Shown here: positions 1 through 6,005 of the stretch, piece by piece
Numbering within the stretch: the first letter of the stretch is position 1
Layout: every line of letters begins with the position of its first letter
NCBI GenBank assembly: GCA_937975735.1
Contig: CALJUI010000245.1
Coordinates: forward strand, 1 to 10,266
DNA length: 10,266 nt
Direction: 5' to 3'
Source: an uncultured Rubrivivax sp.
Lineage (GTDB): Bacteria; Pseudomonadota; Gammaproteobacteria; Burkholderiales; Burkholderiaceae_C
Program-made: the position numbers and the translations under genes
The notes under the pieces: model-generated
What the model was told of the DNA's origin: nothing
Database searches by the model: none
Seen by the model: only the letters and a program-made list of their open reading frames with translations

Positions 1-709
1 GCGAGTCCAGCGAGTCGATGTCGCGCATGATCTGGCGCGCCTCCTCGAACTGCTCGGCGTTGAGCATGCGGCTGCGCATCATGAAGCTGACCGCGCGCCG
101 GGTGTCCATCACGTTGCGGCGGATGCGGCCGTTCAGGTCCTCCTCGCGCGCGATCGCCGACAGCGCCTCGCCGGCGGCCGCGTCGTCGACCTCCTGCTTG
201 AGCACGCGGGCGCTGACGAGCTCGAGCTTGTCGTAGATGCCCTCCAGCGCGTCGGCCGAGTACTCGGCGTCGGCGTCGAAGAGCTTGAGCATCACGTCCT
301 TCGCGTCCTCGACCAGCGCCTGGGTGCGGCGCGCGCGCAGGCGCAGCAGCCGGAACACCGGCAGGTCCTCGGCATGCACCGAGAACAGCACGTTCTTGTA
401 CAGGATGAAGGCGACGCGCACGTTGCGCGCGGTGGTGCCGTCCGGGCCACCGTCGGTGTCGATCAGGAAGTCGCTGCGGATGTGCAGCTCGCCGCTGTCC
501 TCCTCGTAGAAGCGCGCCGACTCCTCGAGGTCGTCGTCGTCGACGTCGTCGGGGATCGCCAGGCCGAAGCGGCTGCGGACCCAGCCCTTCTCCTGCGGCG
601 TCGGCGCCTCCAGGTCGACCCAGACCGGCTGCAGTTCGGGCAGGTCGGCGGCGTGGTCGACCTCCTGCTGGATCAGCCGGCCGTTGGCCAGCGTGAACAC
701 GTTGATCAT
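1..709 (-). CDS. corA: CorA-family magnesium/cobalt transport protein, C-terminus cut by window edge
   Basis: This is the N-terminal part of a CorA-type divalent cation channel, a pentameric inner-membrane protein that takes up Mg2+ (and Co2+) down the membrane potential. The reverse strand is open from the ATG at 709-707 to the window edge, about 236 residues. It begins MINVFTLANGRLIQQEV and continues with the acidic stretch DDVDDDDLEESARFYEED, then GELHIRSDFLID, the usual start of Burkholderiales CorA cytoplasmic domains. The visible end reads RMLNAEQFEEARQIMRDIDS, inside the long helix that leads to the membrane. The two C-terminal transmembrane helices and the GMN selectivity motif should lie beyond base 1 and cannot be seen. 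There is no clear Shine-Dalgarno before the ATG, but the N-terminus matches the family. It is transcribed divergently from the gene at 805. The family assignment is from recognised sequence and is firm; transport specificity is inferred. Confidence 0.93.
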   Translation of the reverse strand, partial: MINVFTLANGRLIQQEVDHAADLPELQPVWVDLEAPTPQEKGWVRSRFGLAIPDDVDDDDLEESARFYEEDSGELHIRSDFLIDTDGGPDGTTARNVRVAFILYKNVLFSVHAEDLPVFRLLRLRARRTQALVEDAKDVMLKLFDADAEYSADALEGIYDKLELVSARVLKQEVDDAAAGEALSAIAREEDLNGRIRRNVMDTRRAVSFMMRSRMLNAEQFEEARQIMRDIDSLDS

Positions 710-730
710 GGTCCGGCGTTGAAAGGGCGC

Positions 731-747
731 GTCCGCGAAGCGCGGAC
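731..747 (-). promoter_or_regulatory. Perfect inverted repeat in the corA leader
   Basis: GTCCGCG (731-737) and CGCGGAC (741-747) form a perfect 7-bp stem with a 3-base loop. A possible corA -10 element, GATAAT on the minus strand (761-756), would place the transcript start near 749, so this hairpin would sit at the 5' end of the corA mRNA, about 20 bases before the ATG. A role in mRNA stability or translation control is inference; GC-rich DNA forms such repeats by chance fairly often. Confidence 0.35.
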
Positions 748-755
748 CGCCGGGG

Positions 756-761
756 ATTATC
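756..761 (-). promoter_or_regulatory. Candidate -10 box for corA
   Basis: The minus strand reads GATAAT here, matching five of six bases of the sigma-70 -10 consensus in an otherwise GC-rich gap. No good -35 hexamer lies 16-18 bases upstream. The predicted leader would be about 40 bases. Confidence 0.4.
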
Positions 762-804
762 CCATCCGGTCCGTGCCGATCGGAGGCGGTGGCAGACTCG
801 TCGC

Positions 805-2064
805 ATGTCGTCCTTCCTGCGTCGCGGTCTGCAGTTTGGCGCGGCGCTGCTCGCGCTCGCGACCGCGCTGCTCGGCGCGATGGCGGCGCTGTCGCTCGAC
901 GCTGCGCCGCGGCTGCACGCGGCCGAGTCGCCCCCGGAGGCGATGGCCGAGGTGCATCGGCTGCTGCGGACCCACGATCCGCGCCGTGCGCGCCCGGGCG
1001 CGCTGTACGCGGTGCGGCTGTCGCCGCAGGACGTGGCGGTGCTGGCCGACCACGCGGCGAAACGCGCCGGCGGCGCGGCCGAACTGCGCCTGCTCGACGG
1101 CCGGATGCGGGCCCGGGCCAGCCTGCCGCTGCGCGGCGGCAGCCGCGGCCCCTGGCTCAACGTCGACGCGATGCTCGTCGGCGGCACCGGCTGGCCGCGA
1201 CTGGAGTCCCTGCGCCTGGGCGACCTGCCGGTGCCGGCCCCTGTCGCGAACTGGGCGGCCCGGCGGCTGCTGGCCTGGGCGGAAGGCCAGGCCGACGCCG
1301 ACCGCGAACCGCTGCACCGGATGGTGCGGCAGGTGTCGGTGCGGCCTGAGGGCCTGACGATCCACTACCGCTGGCGCGCCGACGCCACGACACGGGTGAT
1401 CGAGCGGCTGCTCCCGCCGGCGCAGCGCGACCGGCTGCAGGCGCACACCGAGCGGCTGGCCGCGCTGACCGCCGATGGCGACGCGCCGATCGAGCTCACC
1501 TCGCTGCTGGTGCCGCTGGCCGCCTTCGCCGCCGAACGCAGCGAGGACACGCGGACCGCCGCCGCCGAGAACCGCGCCTGGCTGCAGGCGCTGGCGCTGT
1601 ACGTCAACGGTCGCCAGCTGGCCTCGGTGATGCCGGCGGCAGGGGACTGGCCGCGCCCGCGGCTGCGCCCGGTGCTGCTCGCCGGCCGGGTCGACGCGCC
1701 GCAGCACTTCGTGCTGTCGGCGCTGCTCGCGGCGGAAACCGGCGGCCCGTTCGCCGATGCGCTCGGCCTCGGCAAGGAGCTCGACGACTCGCGCCGTGGC
1801 AGCGGCTTCAGCTTCACCGACATCGCGGCCAACCGCGCCGGCGCGCGGCTGGGCGCGTTGGCGGTCGAATCGCCCCGGCAGCTGCAGCGCACGCTGGCCG
1901 CCGGGGTCGGCGCCGAGGCGCTGATGCCGGACATCGGCGACCTGTCCGAGTACATGCCCGAGACGGAATTCCGCGCGCGCTACGGCGGCGTCGGCGCGCC
2001 GGCCTACCAGCGCATGCTGGCCGAGATCGACGCGCGCATCGCGGCGCTGTCGCTGTACCGCTGA
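805..2064 (+). CDS. Uncharacterised exported or membrane-anchored protein, 419 aa
   Basis: I do not recognise a named family. Residues 1-7 (MSSFLRR) are followed by a hydrophobic stretch at about 9-30, so the protein has a signal peptide or a single N-terminal membrane anchor and most of it (about 390 residues) should face the periplasm. No lipobox and no CxxCH heme motif are seen. The most family-like part is C-terminal: HFVLSALLAAE (301-311), GLGKELDDSR (321-330), then GSGFSFTDIAANRAG (332-346). It looks like a conserved histidine and an FxFxDxxxxRAG motif shared by uncharacterised proteobacterial exported proteins, but this is impression, not a search result. No in-frame ATG or GTG lies in the 36 bases checked before this ATG. 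GGAGG at 782-786 is too far away to be a good ribosome site, and CAGACT at 793-798 could be a -10 of a leaderless transcript. Codon use matches the neighbours. It ends one base from the convergent rdgC. Confidence 0.8.
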   Translation: MSSFLRRGLQFGAALLALATALLGAMAALSLDAAPRLHAAESPPEAMAEVHRLLRTHDPRRARPGALYAVRLSPQDVAVLADHAAKRAGGAAELRLLDGRMRARASLPLRGGSRGPWLNVDAMLVGGTGWPRLESLRLGDLPVPAPVANWAARRLLAWAEGQADADREPLHRMVRQVSVRPEGLTIHYRWRADATTRVIERLLPPAQRDRLQAHTERLAALTADGDAPIELTSLLVPLAAFAAERSEDTRTAAAENRAWLQALALYVNGRQLASVMPAAGDWPRPRLRPVLLAGRVDAPQHFVLSALLAAETGGPFADALGLGKELDDSRRGSGFSFTDIAANRAGARLGALAVESPRQLQRTLAAGVGAEALMPDIGDLSEYMPETEFRARYGGVGAPAYQRMLAEIDARIAALSLYR

Positions 2065-2065
2065 G

Positions 2066-2965
2066 TCAGGCCGCCGCGGCGAGTTCGGCCTCGCCGCCGA
2101 GCGCGTCGAGCAGGTCGGGCAGCAAGCGGCGGAGTTCACCGGTGACCAGTGCGGCGTTGGCGTCGTAGCCGTCGTCGCTGCCTCGGGCCTCGAGCACGAC
2201 GTCGAGCAGGTCGACCCGCTTGAGCTGCAGCGACTCGGTCAGCACGAAAGACACGCGGTCGTTCCAGGTCAGCGCCAGCCGGGTCGGCAGCAGGCCCTGG
2301 TCGAGGTGGCGCTGGCAGTCGGCCGGATCGAGCGTGTGGCGCGTGTAGCGCACGACGGCGCGGCTCTCGTCGGCGGCCTTCAGTTCGCAGTCGCGGTCGA
2401 CGCTGAACCCGCGCGGCGGCTCTCCACTGCGTAGCCAGTCGGCCATCGCGACGGCCGGCGACAGCACGGTGTTCAGGGCCTGCGGCGCCAGCCCCGGCCA
2501 CGCGTCGGCCAGCGCGGTCAGCGTGGCGTCGACGCGCGCGGTGCTGCCGGCGTCGAGCATCAGCCGGCGCGCCTTCGGGTCGATCCAGCCCCGCACGGTG
2601 GCCTGCTTCGTGAAGGCCTGCGGCAGCAGCTCGAAGCTCGCCTGTTCCTTCAGCGCGCGCATCTGGCGCTTGCCCGGCCTGCGGCCGGTGTCGGCCTCGA
2701 GCCGCGCGGCCAGTGCCTCGGCATGGTCGCGCACGACCGAGGCCGGCAGCAGCTTGTGCTCGAAGCGCAGCGCCAGCAGCCACTGGCCGTCGATCACCTC
2801 GACGAGCGGCGCGTGCGCCTCGCCGCGCGGCGGCGTCCAGCCCATCGACAGGGCCTGCGTCGGCGCGCAGGGCAGGAAGGTCGCCCGGGCGACGCCGGCC
2901 TGCAACTCGGACAAGGCCGTGGCTGCCGCCCCGCCCAGGCGGAAGATCACGAGGTTCTTGAACAT
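2066..2965 (-). CDS. rdgC: Recombination-associated protein RdgC
   Basis: RdgC forms a ring-shaped dimer that binds double-stranded DNA without sequence preference and limits RecA filament activity; in Neisseria it affects pilin variation. The 299-residue protein is close to the 303 of E. coli RdgC. It has the family N-terminus MFKNLVIFRL, the GWTPPRG segment near 42-48, an FEHKLLPASVV stretch around 69-79 and the LVTGELRRLLPDL helix near the C-terminus followed by LGGEAE, all recognisable RdgC landmarks. The start overlaps the stop of the upstream oxidoreductase gene by one base (TGATG), which suggests translational coupling. Its stop lies one base from the stop of the convergent gene. Codon use matches the rest of the window. 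The identification is firm; the local role is inferred from the family. Confidence 0.95.
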   Translation of the reverse strand: MFKNLVIFRLGGAAATALSELQAGVARATFLPCAPTQALSMGWTPPRGEAHAPLVEVIDGQWLLALRFEHKLLPASVVRDHAEALAARLEADTGRRPGKRQMRALKEQASFELLPQAFTKQATVRGWIDPKARRLMLDAGSTARVDATLTALADAWPGLAPQALNTVLSPAVAMADWLRSGEPPRGFSVDRDCELKAADESRAVVRYTRHTLDPADCQRHLDQGLLPTRLALTWNDRVSFVLTESLQLKRVDLLDVVLEARGSDDGYDANAALVTGELRRLLPDLLDALGGEAELAAAA

Positions 2966-3603
2966 CAGGCGGTCCCGGCGGCGATCTGGCGCAATGCCTG
3001 CTCGAACAGCTCGGGCGGCTGGCCCCCCTGGATCAGGTGCTTGCCGTCGATGATCACCGACGGCACCGAATGGATGCCGAGCTGCTGGAAGTGCCGCTCC
3101 TGCGCGCGCACCTCGTCGGCGTAGCGGTCCGAGCGGATCACCTCGTCGGCGGCGTCACCGTCGAGTCCGGCCTGCACCGCGCAGTCGTGCAGCACGTCCG
3201 GGGCGCCGGGATTGCGCCCTTCGCCGTGGTAGGCCGTGAGCAGCGCGTGCTTGAGTTCGCGCTGGCGGCCCTGCCCGGGCAGCCCGGCCCAGTGCAGCAG
3301 CCGGTGCGCGTCGAAGGTGTTCCAGGTGCGGGTGCGCGGTCCGAAGGCGAAGCCGACGGCAGCGCCACGATCGCGGATCGTCGCCTGCGTGGCGGCGATC
3401 TCGGCCGGCGACTTGCCGTACTTCTGGCTCAGGTATTCGACCACGTCGCGGCCCTCGGGGCCGAGGTCCGGGTTCAGTTCGAAGGGTTGGAAGTGCAGGT
3501 CCACCGGCACCGCGTCGCCCAGGCGTTCGAGCGCACGCTCCAGGCCGTTCAGGCCGACGGCGCACCAGGGGCAGGCCACGTCGGAGACAAAATCGATTCG
3601 CAT
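2965..3603 (-). CDS. DsbA-family oxidoreductase, FrnE-like (CPWC active site)
   Basis: A cytoplasmic thioredoxin-fold protein of 212 residues in the FrnE/polyketide-type branch of the DsbA family. It starts MRIDFVSDVACPWCAVG with no signal peptide, so it should act in the cytosol, unlike periplasmic DsbA. The redox motif CPWC is at residues 11-14, and the SVPSVIIDG segment carries the expected cis-proline at 181, followed by LIQGGQP, typical of the family C-terminus. The helical insertion between them contains RTRTWNTFDAHRLLHWA (about 90-106), also usual. Related proteins act as disulfide isomerases or protect against oxidants (for example FrnE of Deinococcus); the substrate here is unknown. 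It lies nine bases after the di-heme enzyme gene and overlaps rdgC by one base, so the three genes are probably one transcript. No strong Shine-Dalgarno is visible. The start is supported by the beta-strand directly preceding CPWC. Confidence 0.9.
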   Translation of the reverse strand: MRIDFVSDVACPWCAVGLNGLERALERLGDAVPVDLHFQPFELNPDLGPEGRDVVEYLSQKYGKSPAEIAATQATIRDRGAAVGFAFGPRTRTWNTFDAHRLLHWAGLPGQGRQRELKHALLTAYHGEGRNPGAPDVLHDCAVQAGLDGDAADEVIRSDRYADEVRAQERHFQQLGIHSVPSVIIDGKHLIQGGQPPELFEQALRQIAAGTA

Positions 3604-3612
3604 CGGCAGAGT

Positions 3613-4761
3613 CTAGCGACTCAGCGTCCTCAGGAAGGCTTCGAGGTCGCTCGCGGCCTGCGGCGAGAGCTTCAGCGGCCGCAGGATGCGCTCGCCGTCG
3701 GCGTGCAGCCGTGACGGGTCGAGTTCGCTGTAGTGGCGGATCACGTCGGCCAAGGTGGCGAGCTGCCCGTCGTGCATGTAGGGCGCGGTGTCCACGAGGC
3801 CGCGCAGGCCCGGCACCTTGAACTCGCCGAAGTGACGCGGCGCGAGCTCGACGTGGCGCGTCGCGACCGCGCCGGCGCCGCCATCGTCGGCGAAGGGTCC
3901 GAGGCGGTTGTAGCGGCTCTCGCGCAGCGCCCGGATGCCGCCGAAGCGCCCGGGGTCGGCCCCCCCCGGCACGAAGAACGGGACACCGACGTCGGCGAAC
4001 TCGCCGTTGGTGAAGTGCGGCCCGACGTGGCAGACCTGGCATCGGCCTTCGCCGACGAACAGCCGCAGCCCGCGCTGCGCGGCAAGCGGATAGCGCGCCG
4101 CGGCGGCATGGTCGCCGCGCTCGAGCGCGTCGCGGAAGTGATCGAAGGCGGTGCGCGGCGATCGCAGCGTCGCCTGGTAGGCCGCGAGCGCCTTGGCCAC
4201 GCCGACGAGCACCGCCTCGTCGTCGGCCGGCAGCGCACCGAAGGCCTGCCGGTAGGCGGCGGCAAGGCGGGCGTCGCCGCGCACCAGCCGCGCGGTGGCC
4301 GGCGCGGAGCCGCGCATTTCCTGTGGCGAGACGATCGGCCGCAGGCTCGCCGCCCACAGCGAATCGCTGGCGCCGTCCCAGCCGAACCAGCGCCGATGGG
4401 CGCTGTCGAGCAGGCCCGGCGTGTTGCGGGTGCCGGCCCCGGCGCCCTGCGCGACCGGGCGGCTGTCCTGAAAGGCCCGGGCCGGGATGTGGCAGGTGGC
4501 GCAGGCGATGCCGGCGCCGTCGGACAGGCGTGCATCGAAGAACAGCCGGCGGCCGAGCGCGGCCGCCGCCGGCGACGCCATCACCCGATTGCTGGTGTCG
4601 ACCGCGGCAGCCGGTGGCCAGGGCCCGTGCGACAGGATCGACGCCCGCTCGTCGGCAGTGAAGTCCAGCAGCGCCGGCGCCCGCGGCGCCGCGACCCCGC
4701 CGGTCGCGACCAGCGCAGCGACCACGGCCGGCAAGGCCATTCGCAGGCGACGGCGGATCAT
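3613..4761 (-). CDS. Periplasmic di-heme c-type peroxidase, MauG/BthA-like
   Basis: A secreted di-heme enzyme of the cytochrome c peroxidase/MauG superfamily, which reduces peroxide or uses it for oxidative chemistry. The start at 4761 gives 382 residues beginning MIRRRLRMALPAVVAALV, a clear Sec signal peptide ending near VAAPRAP; the frame is open to an ATG at 4815, but that would put 18 unlikely residues before the signal. Heme-binding motifs are CATCH (residues 87-91) and CQVCH (241-245). Between them, RRWFGWDGASDSLW supplies tryptophans suited to inter-heme electron transfer. The C-terminal domain has FTNGEFADVGVPFF, HFGEFKVPGLRG and APYMHDGQLATL. Where bacterial cytochrome c peroxidases have the distal methionine ligand, this protein has Tyr344 (VIRHYSEL), as in MauG and BthA. 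No methylamine dehydrogenase genes are nearby, so a mau role is not supported. It is first in a cluster with the FrnE-like gene and rdgC. No obvious Shine-Dalgarno is seen. The exact substrate is unknown. Confidence 0.88.
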   Translation of the reverse strand: MIRRRLRMALPAVVAALVATGGVAAPRAPALLDFTADERASILSHGPWPPAAAVDTSNRVMASPAAAALGRRLFFDARLSDGAGIACATCHIPARAFQDSRPVAQGAGAGTRNTPGLLDSAHRRWFGWDGASDSLWAASLRPIVSPQEMRGSAPATARLVRGDARLAAAYRQAFGALPADDEAVLVGVAKALAAYQATLRSPRTAFDHFRDALERGDHAAAARYPLAAQRGLRLFVGEGRCQVCHVGPHFTNGEFADVGVPFFVPGGADPGRFGGIRALRESRYNRLGPFADDGGAGAVATRHVELAPRHFGEFKVPGLRGLVDTAPYMHDGQLATLADVIRHYSELDPSRLHADGERILRPLKLSPQAASDLEAFLRTLSR

Positions 4762-4945
4762 GCAGCGACGATAGCGGGCCGGCCCGGCCGCCGCCGTGCC
4801 GGGCCCGATGGTCAACCGCGTTCGCGGGGGATCGGGGACCTTCGCCGCGCTTGTCAGGCCCCCGGATCAAGCGCACACTGGTTTTGTCGAGAGGCTTTAC
4901 AGACTCATCGACATTCCCGTTCCCCAGATGTGAAAGGAAGGCCTG

Positions 4946-5287
4946 ATGAACCTGACGATCAGTGGACATCACCTCGATGTGACGCCCGCCCTTCGAGAGT
5001 ATGTACTTACTAAACTAGACAAGGTGACGCGGCACTTCGACCAGGTCGTCGACGTCACCGTGCTACTGACCGTCGAGAAGCTGAAGGAAAAGGAGCGACG
5101 CCAGAAGGCAGAGGTCACGCTGCACGTCAAAGGCCGCGACATCTTCATCGAGCAGTCGCACGAGGATCTGTACGCGGCGATCGACCAGTTGATGGACAAG
5201 CTCGATCGCCAGGTCCGCCGCCACAAGGATCGGCTGCAAGACCACGGCCACGAGTCGGTCAAGCGGCTGGGGGCCGAGCAGGCCTGA
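4946..5287 (+). CDS. hpf: Ribosome hibernation promoting factor (HPF/RaiA family)
   Basis: HPF binds the 30S decoding region in stationary phase and blocks translation, helping to form inactive ribosomes. The 113-residue product has the single beta-alpha-beta-beta-beta-alpha domain and no C-terminal dimerisation domain, so it is the short type. Landmarks are MNLTISGHHLDVTPALREYV at the start, KLDKVTRHFD (23-32), the VKGRDIFIE strand (61-69), DLYAAID (74-80) and the basic RRHKDR (91-96). A good Shine-Dalgarno (AAAGGAAG, 4933-4940) precedes the ATG. Codons 16-24 (4991-5017) are oddly rich in A/T-containing codons for this genome. In many proteobacteria hpf follows rpoN and precedes ptsN; here rpoN is absent upstream, and the gene has its own terminator before ptsN. 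It starts divergently from the MauG-like gene. Confidence 0.96.
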   Translation: MNLTISGHHLDVTPALREYVLTKLDKVTRHFDQVVDVTVLLTVEKLKEKERRQKAEVTLHVKGRDIFIEQSHEDLYAAIDQLMDKLDRQVRRHKDRLQDHGHESVKRLGAEQA

Positions 5288-5304
5288 CGGCACCCCTGTC
5301 CACG

Positions 5305-5337
5305 AAGGGCGGCCGAGGGCCGCCCTTGCTGTTTTTT
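5305..5337 (+). terminator. Rho-independent terminator of hpf
   Basis: AAGGGCGGCC (5305-5314) and GGCCGCCCTT (5318-5327) form a perfect 10-bp stem with the 3-base loop GAG, followed after GCTG by six T (5332-5337). It begins 17 bases after the hpf stop. It should separate hpf transcription from ptsN at least partly. Confidence 0.93.
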
Positions 5338-5431
5338 GCGACGTGAAAATGGCTGTCGCCTGCACGCCGCATCGCCCGAGCACGACGCTCGGATCGGTGG
5401 TGCGGCGCACACAAACCCGGGAGGTGCTTCC

Positions 5432-5437
5432 TATAAT
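5432..5437 (+). promoter_or_regulatory. Probable ptsN promoter -10 box
   Basis: A perfect TATAAT lies 72 bases before the ptsN ATG, just downstream of the hpf terminator, and is conspicuous in this GC-rich sequence. No recognisable -35 hexamer lies 16-18 bases upstream (the bases are ACACAA-like) and there is no extended-10 TGn, so it may need an activator. The leader would be about 66 bases and contains the palindrome AAGACGTCTT (5478-5487). Confidence 0.6.
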
Positions 5438-5509
5438 TCACCTGTTTGTAACAAGTCTTCGTGCCGACGCCATCCGCAAGACGTCTTTCGCGAAGGGAAC
5501 CGTCCAAGC

Positions 5510-5980
5510 ATGAATCGTCTTGCCGCCATCCTGCCGGCCGCCAACGTGCTGGTGAACGTCGACGCGTCCAGCAAGAAGCGCGTCTTCGAGCACGCCGGGC
5601 TGCTGTTCGAGAACCAGCACGCCATCGCCCGCGGCGTCGTCACCGACAACCTGTTCGCCCGCGAGCGCCTGGGCTCCACCGGCCTGGGCCACGGCGTGGC
5701 CATCCCGCACGGCCGCATCAAGGGGCTGAAGAACCCCCTCGCCGCGGTGCTGCGCGTGCAGCAGTCGATCCCGTTCGACGCCCCGGACGACGAGCCGGTG
5801 GCGTTGCTGATCTTCCTGCTCGTGCCCGAGGCCGCGACCCAGCGCCACCTCGAGATCCTGTCCGAGATCGCCGAGATGCTGTCCGACCGCGAACTGCGCG
5901 AGCGCCTGAAGAGCGCCGCCGAGGCGGCCGACGTGCACAAGCTGATCGAAGACTGGGAGCCGCTCAAATCGGTCGCCTGA
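5510..5980 (+). CDS. ptsN: Nitrogen-type PTS IIA protein (EIIA-Ntr)
   Basis: EIIA-Ntr is the final phosphoacceptor of the PtsP-PtsO-PtsN chain. It transports no sugar and instead regulates partners such as potassium transport, nitrogen and envelope stress responses according to its phosphorylation state. The ATG at 5510 gives 156 residues beginning MNRLAAILPAANVLVNVDAS, which matches family length; the frame is open further upstream to 5336, but that stretch overlaps the hpf terminator and the promoter. The phosphorylation site is His67 in GVAIPHGRI, with the preceding LGSTGLGHG loop. PVALLIFLLVPE and HLEILSEIAEMLSD are further family motifs. A Shine-Dalgarno-like GAAGGGA (5492-5498) sits 11 bases before the ATG, slightly long. 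hprK follows 25 bases later, and the two are surely one operon. Confidence 0.95.
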   Translation: MNRLAAILPAANVLVNVDASSKKRVFEHAGLLFENQHAIARGVVTDNLFARERLGSTGLGHGVAIPHGRIKGLKNPLAAVLRVQQSIPFDAPDDEPVALLIFLLVPEAATQRHLEILSEIAEMLSDRELRERLKSAAEAADVHKLIEDWEPLKSVA

Positions 5981-6005
5981 CGCCGGCCCGGCGCCGCGCC
6001 GCCGC

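Noticed and set aside
757..2139. A 460-codon antisense frame opposite the 805-2064 gene.
   Set aside because: Its product is Arg/Gln/Gly-rich low-complexity sequence without family features. The plus-strand gene has a signal sequence and motif-like C-terminus and explains the region.
4762..4945. Searched for a sigma-54 or clear sigma-70 promoter for hpf and the MauG-like gene (TTGTCA at 4851, TTGTCG at 4884, TTGACC on the minus strand at 4815-4810).
   Set aside because: None of these -35-like hexamers has a convincing -10 at 16-18 bases and no sigma-54 GG/GC pair at proper spacing was seen. A promoter must be present but cannot be placed.
3155..4972. A 605-codon open frame on the minus strand across the MauG-like and FrnE-like genes.
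   Set aside because: It is an alternate frame of real genes, with an Arg/Ala/Gly-rich low-complexity product typical of GC-rich shadow frames and no recognisable motif.
3733..5013. A 426-codon plus-strand frame opposite the MauG-like gene, running into hpf.
   Set aside because: It is antisense to a gene with two heme motifs and overlaps the hpf start in another frame; no family motif is visible.
5349..5513. A 54-codon frame (MAVACTPHRPST...) whose stop overlaps the ptsN start as ATGA.
   Set aside because: It has no ribosome site, contains the TATAAT promoter box and lies just after a strong terminator, so the promoter-derived mRNA would not carry its start. The 4-base overlap looks like chance.
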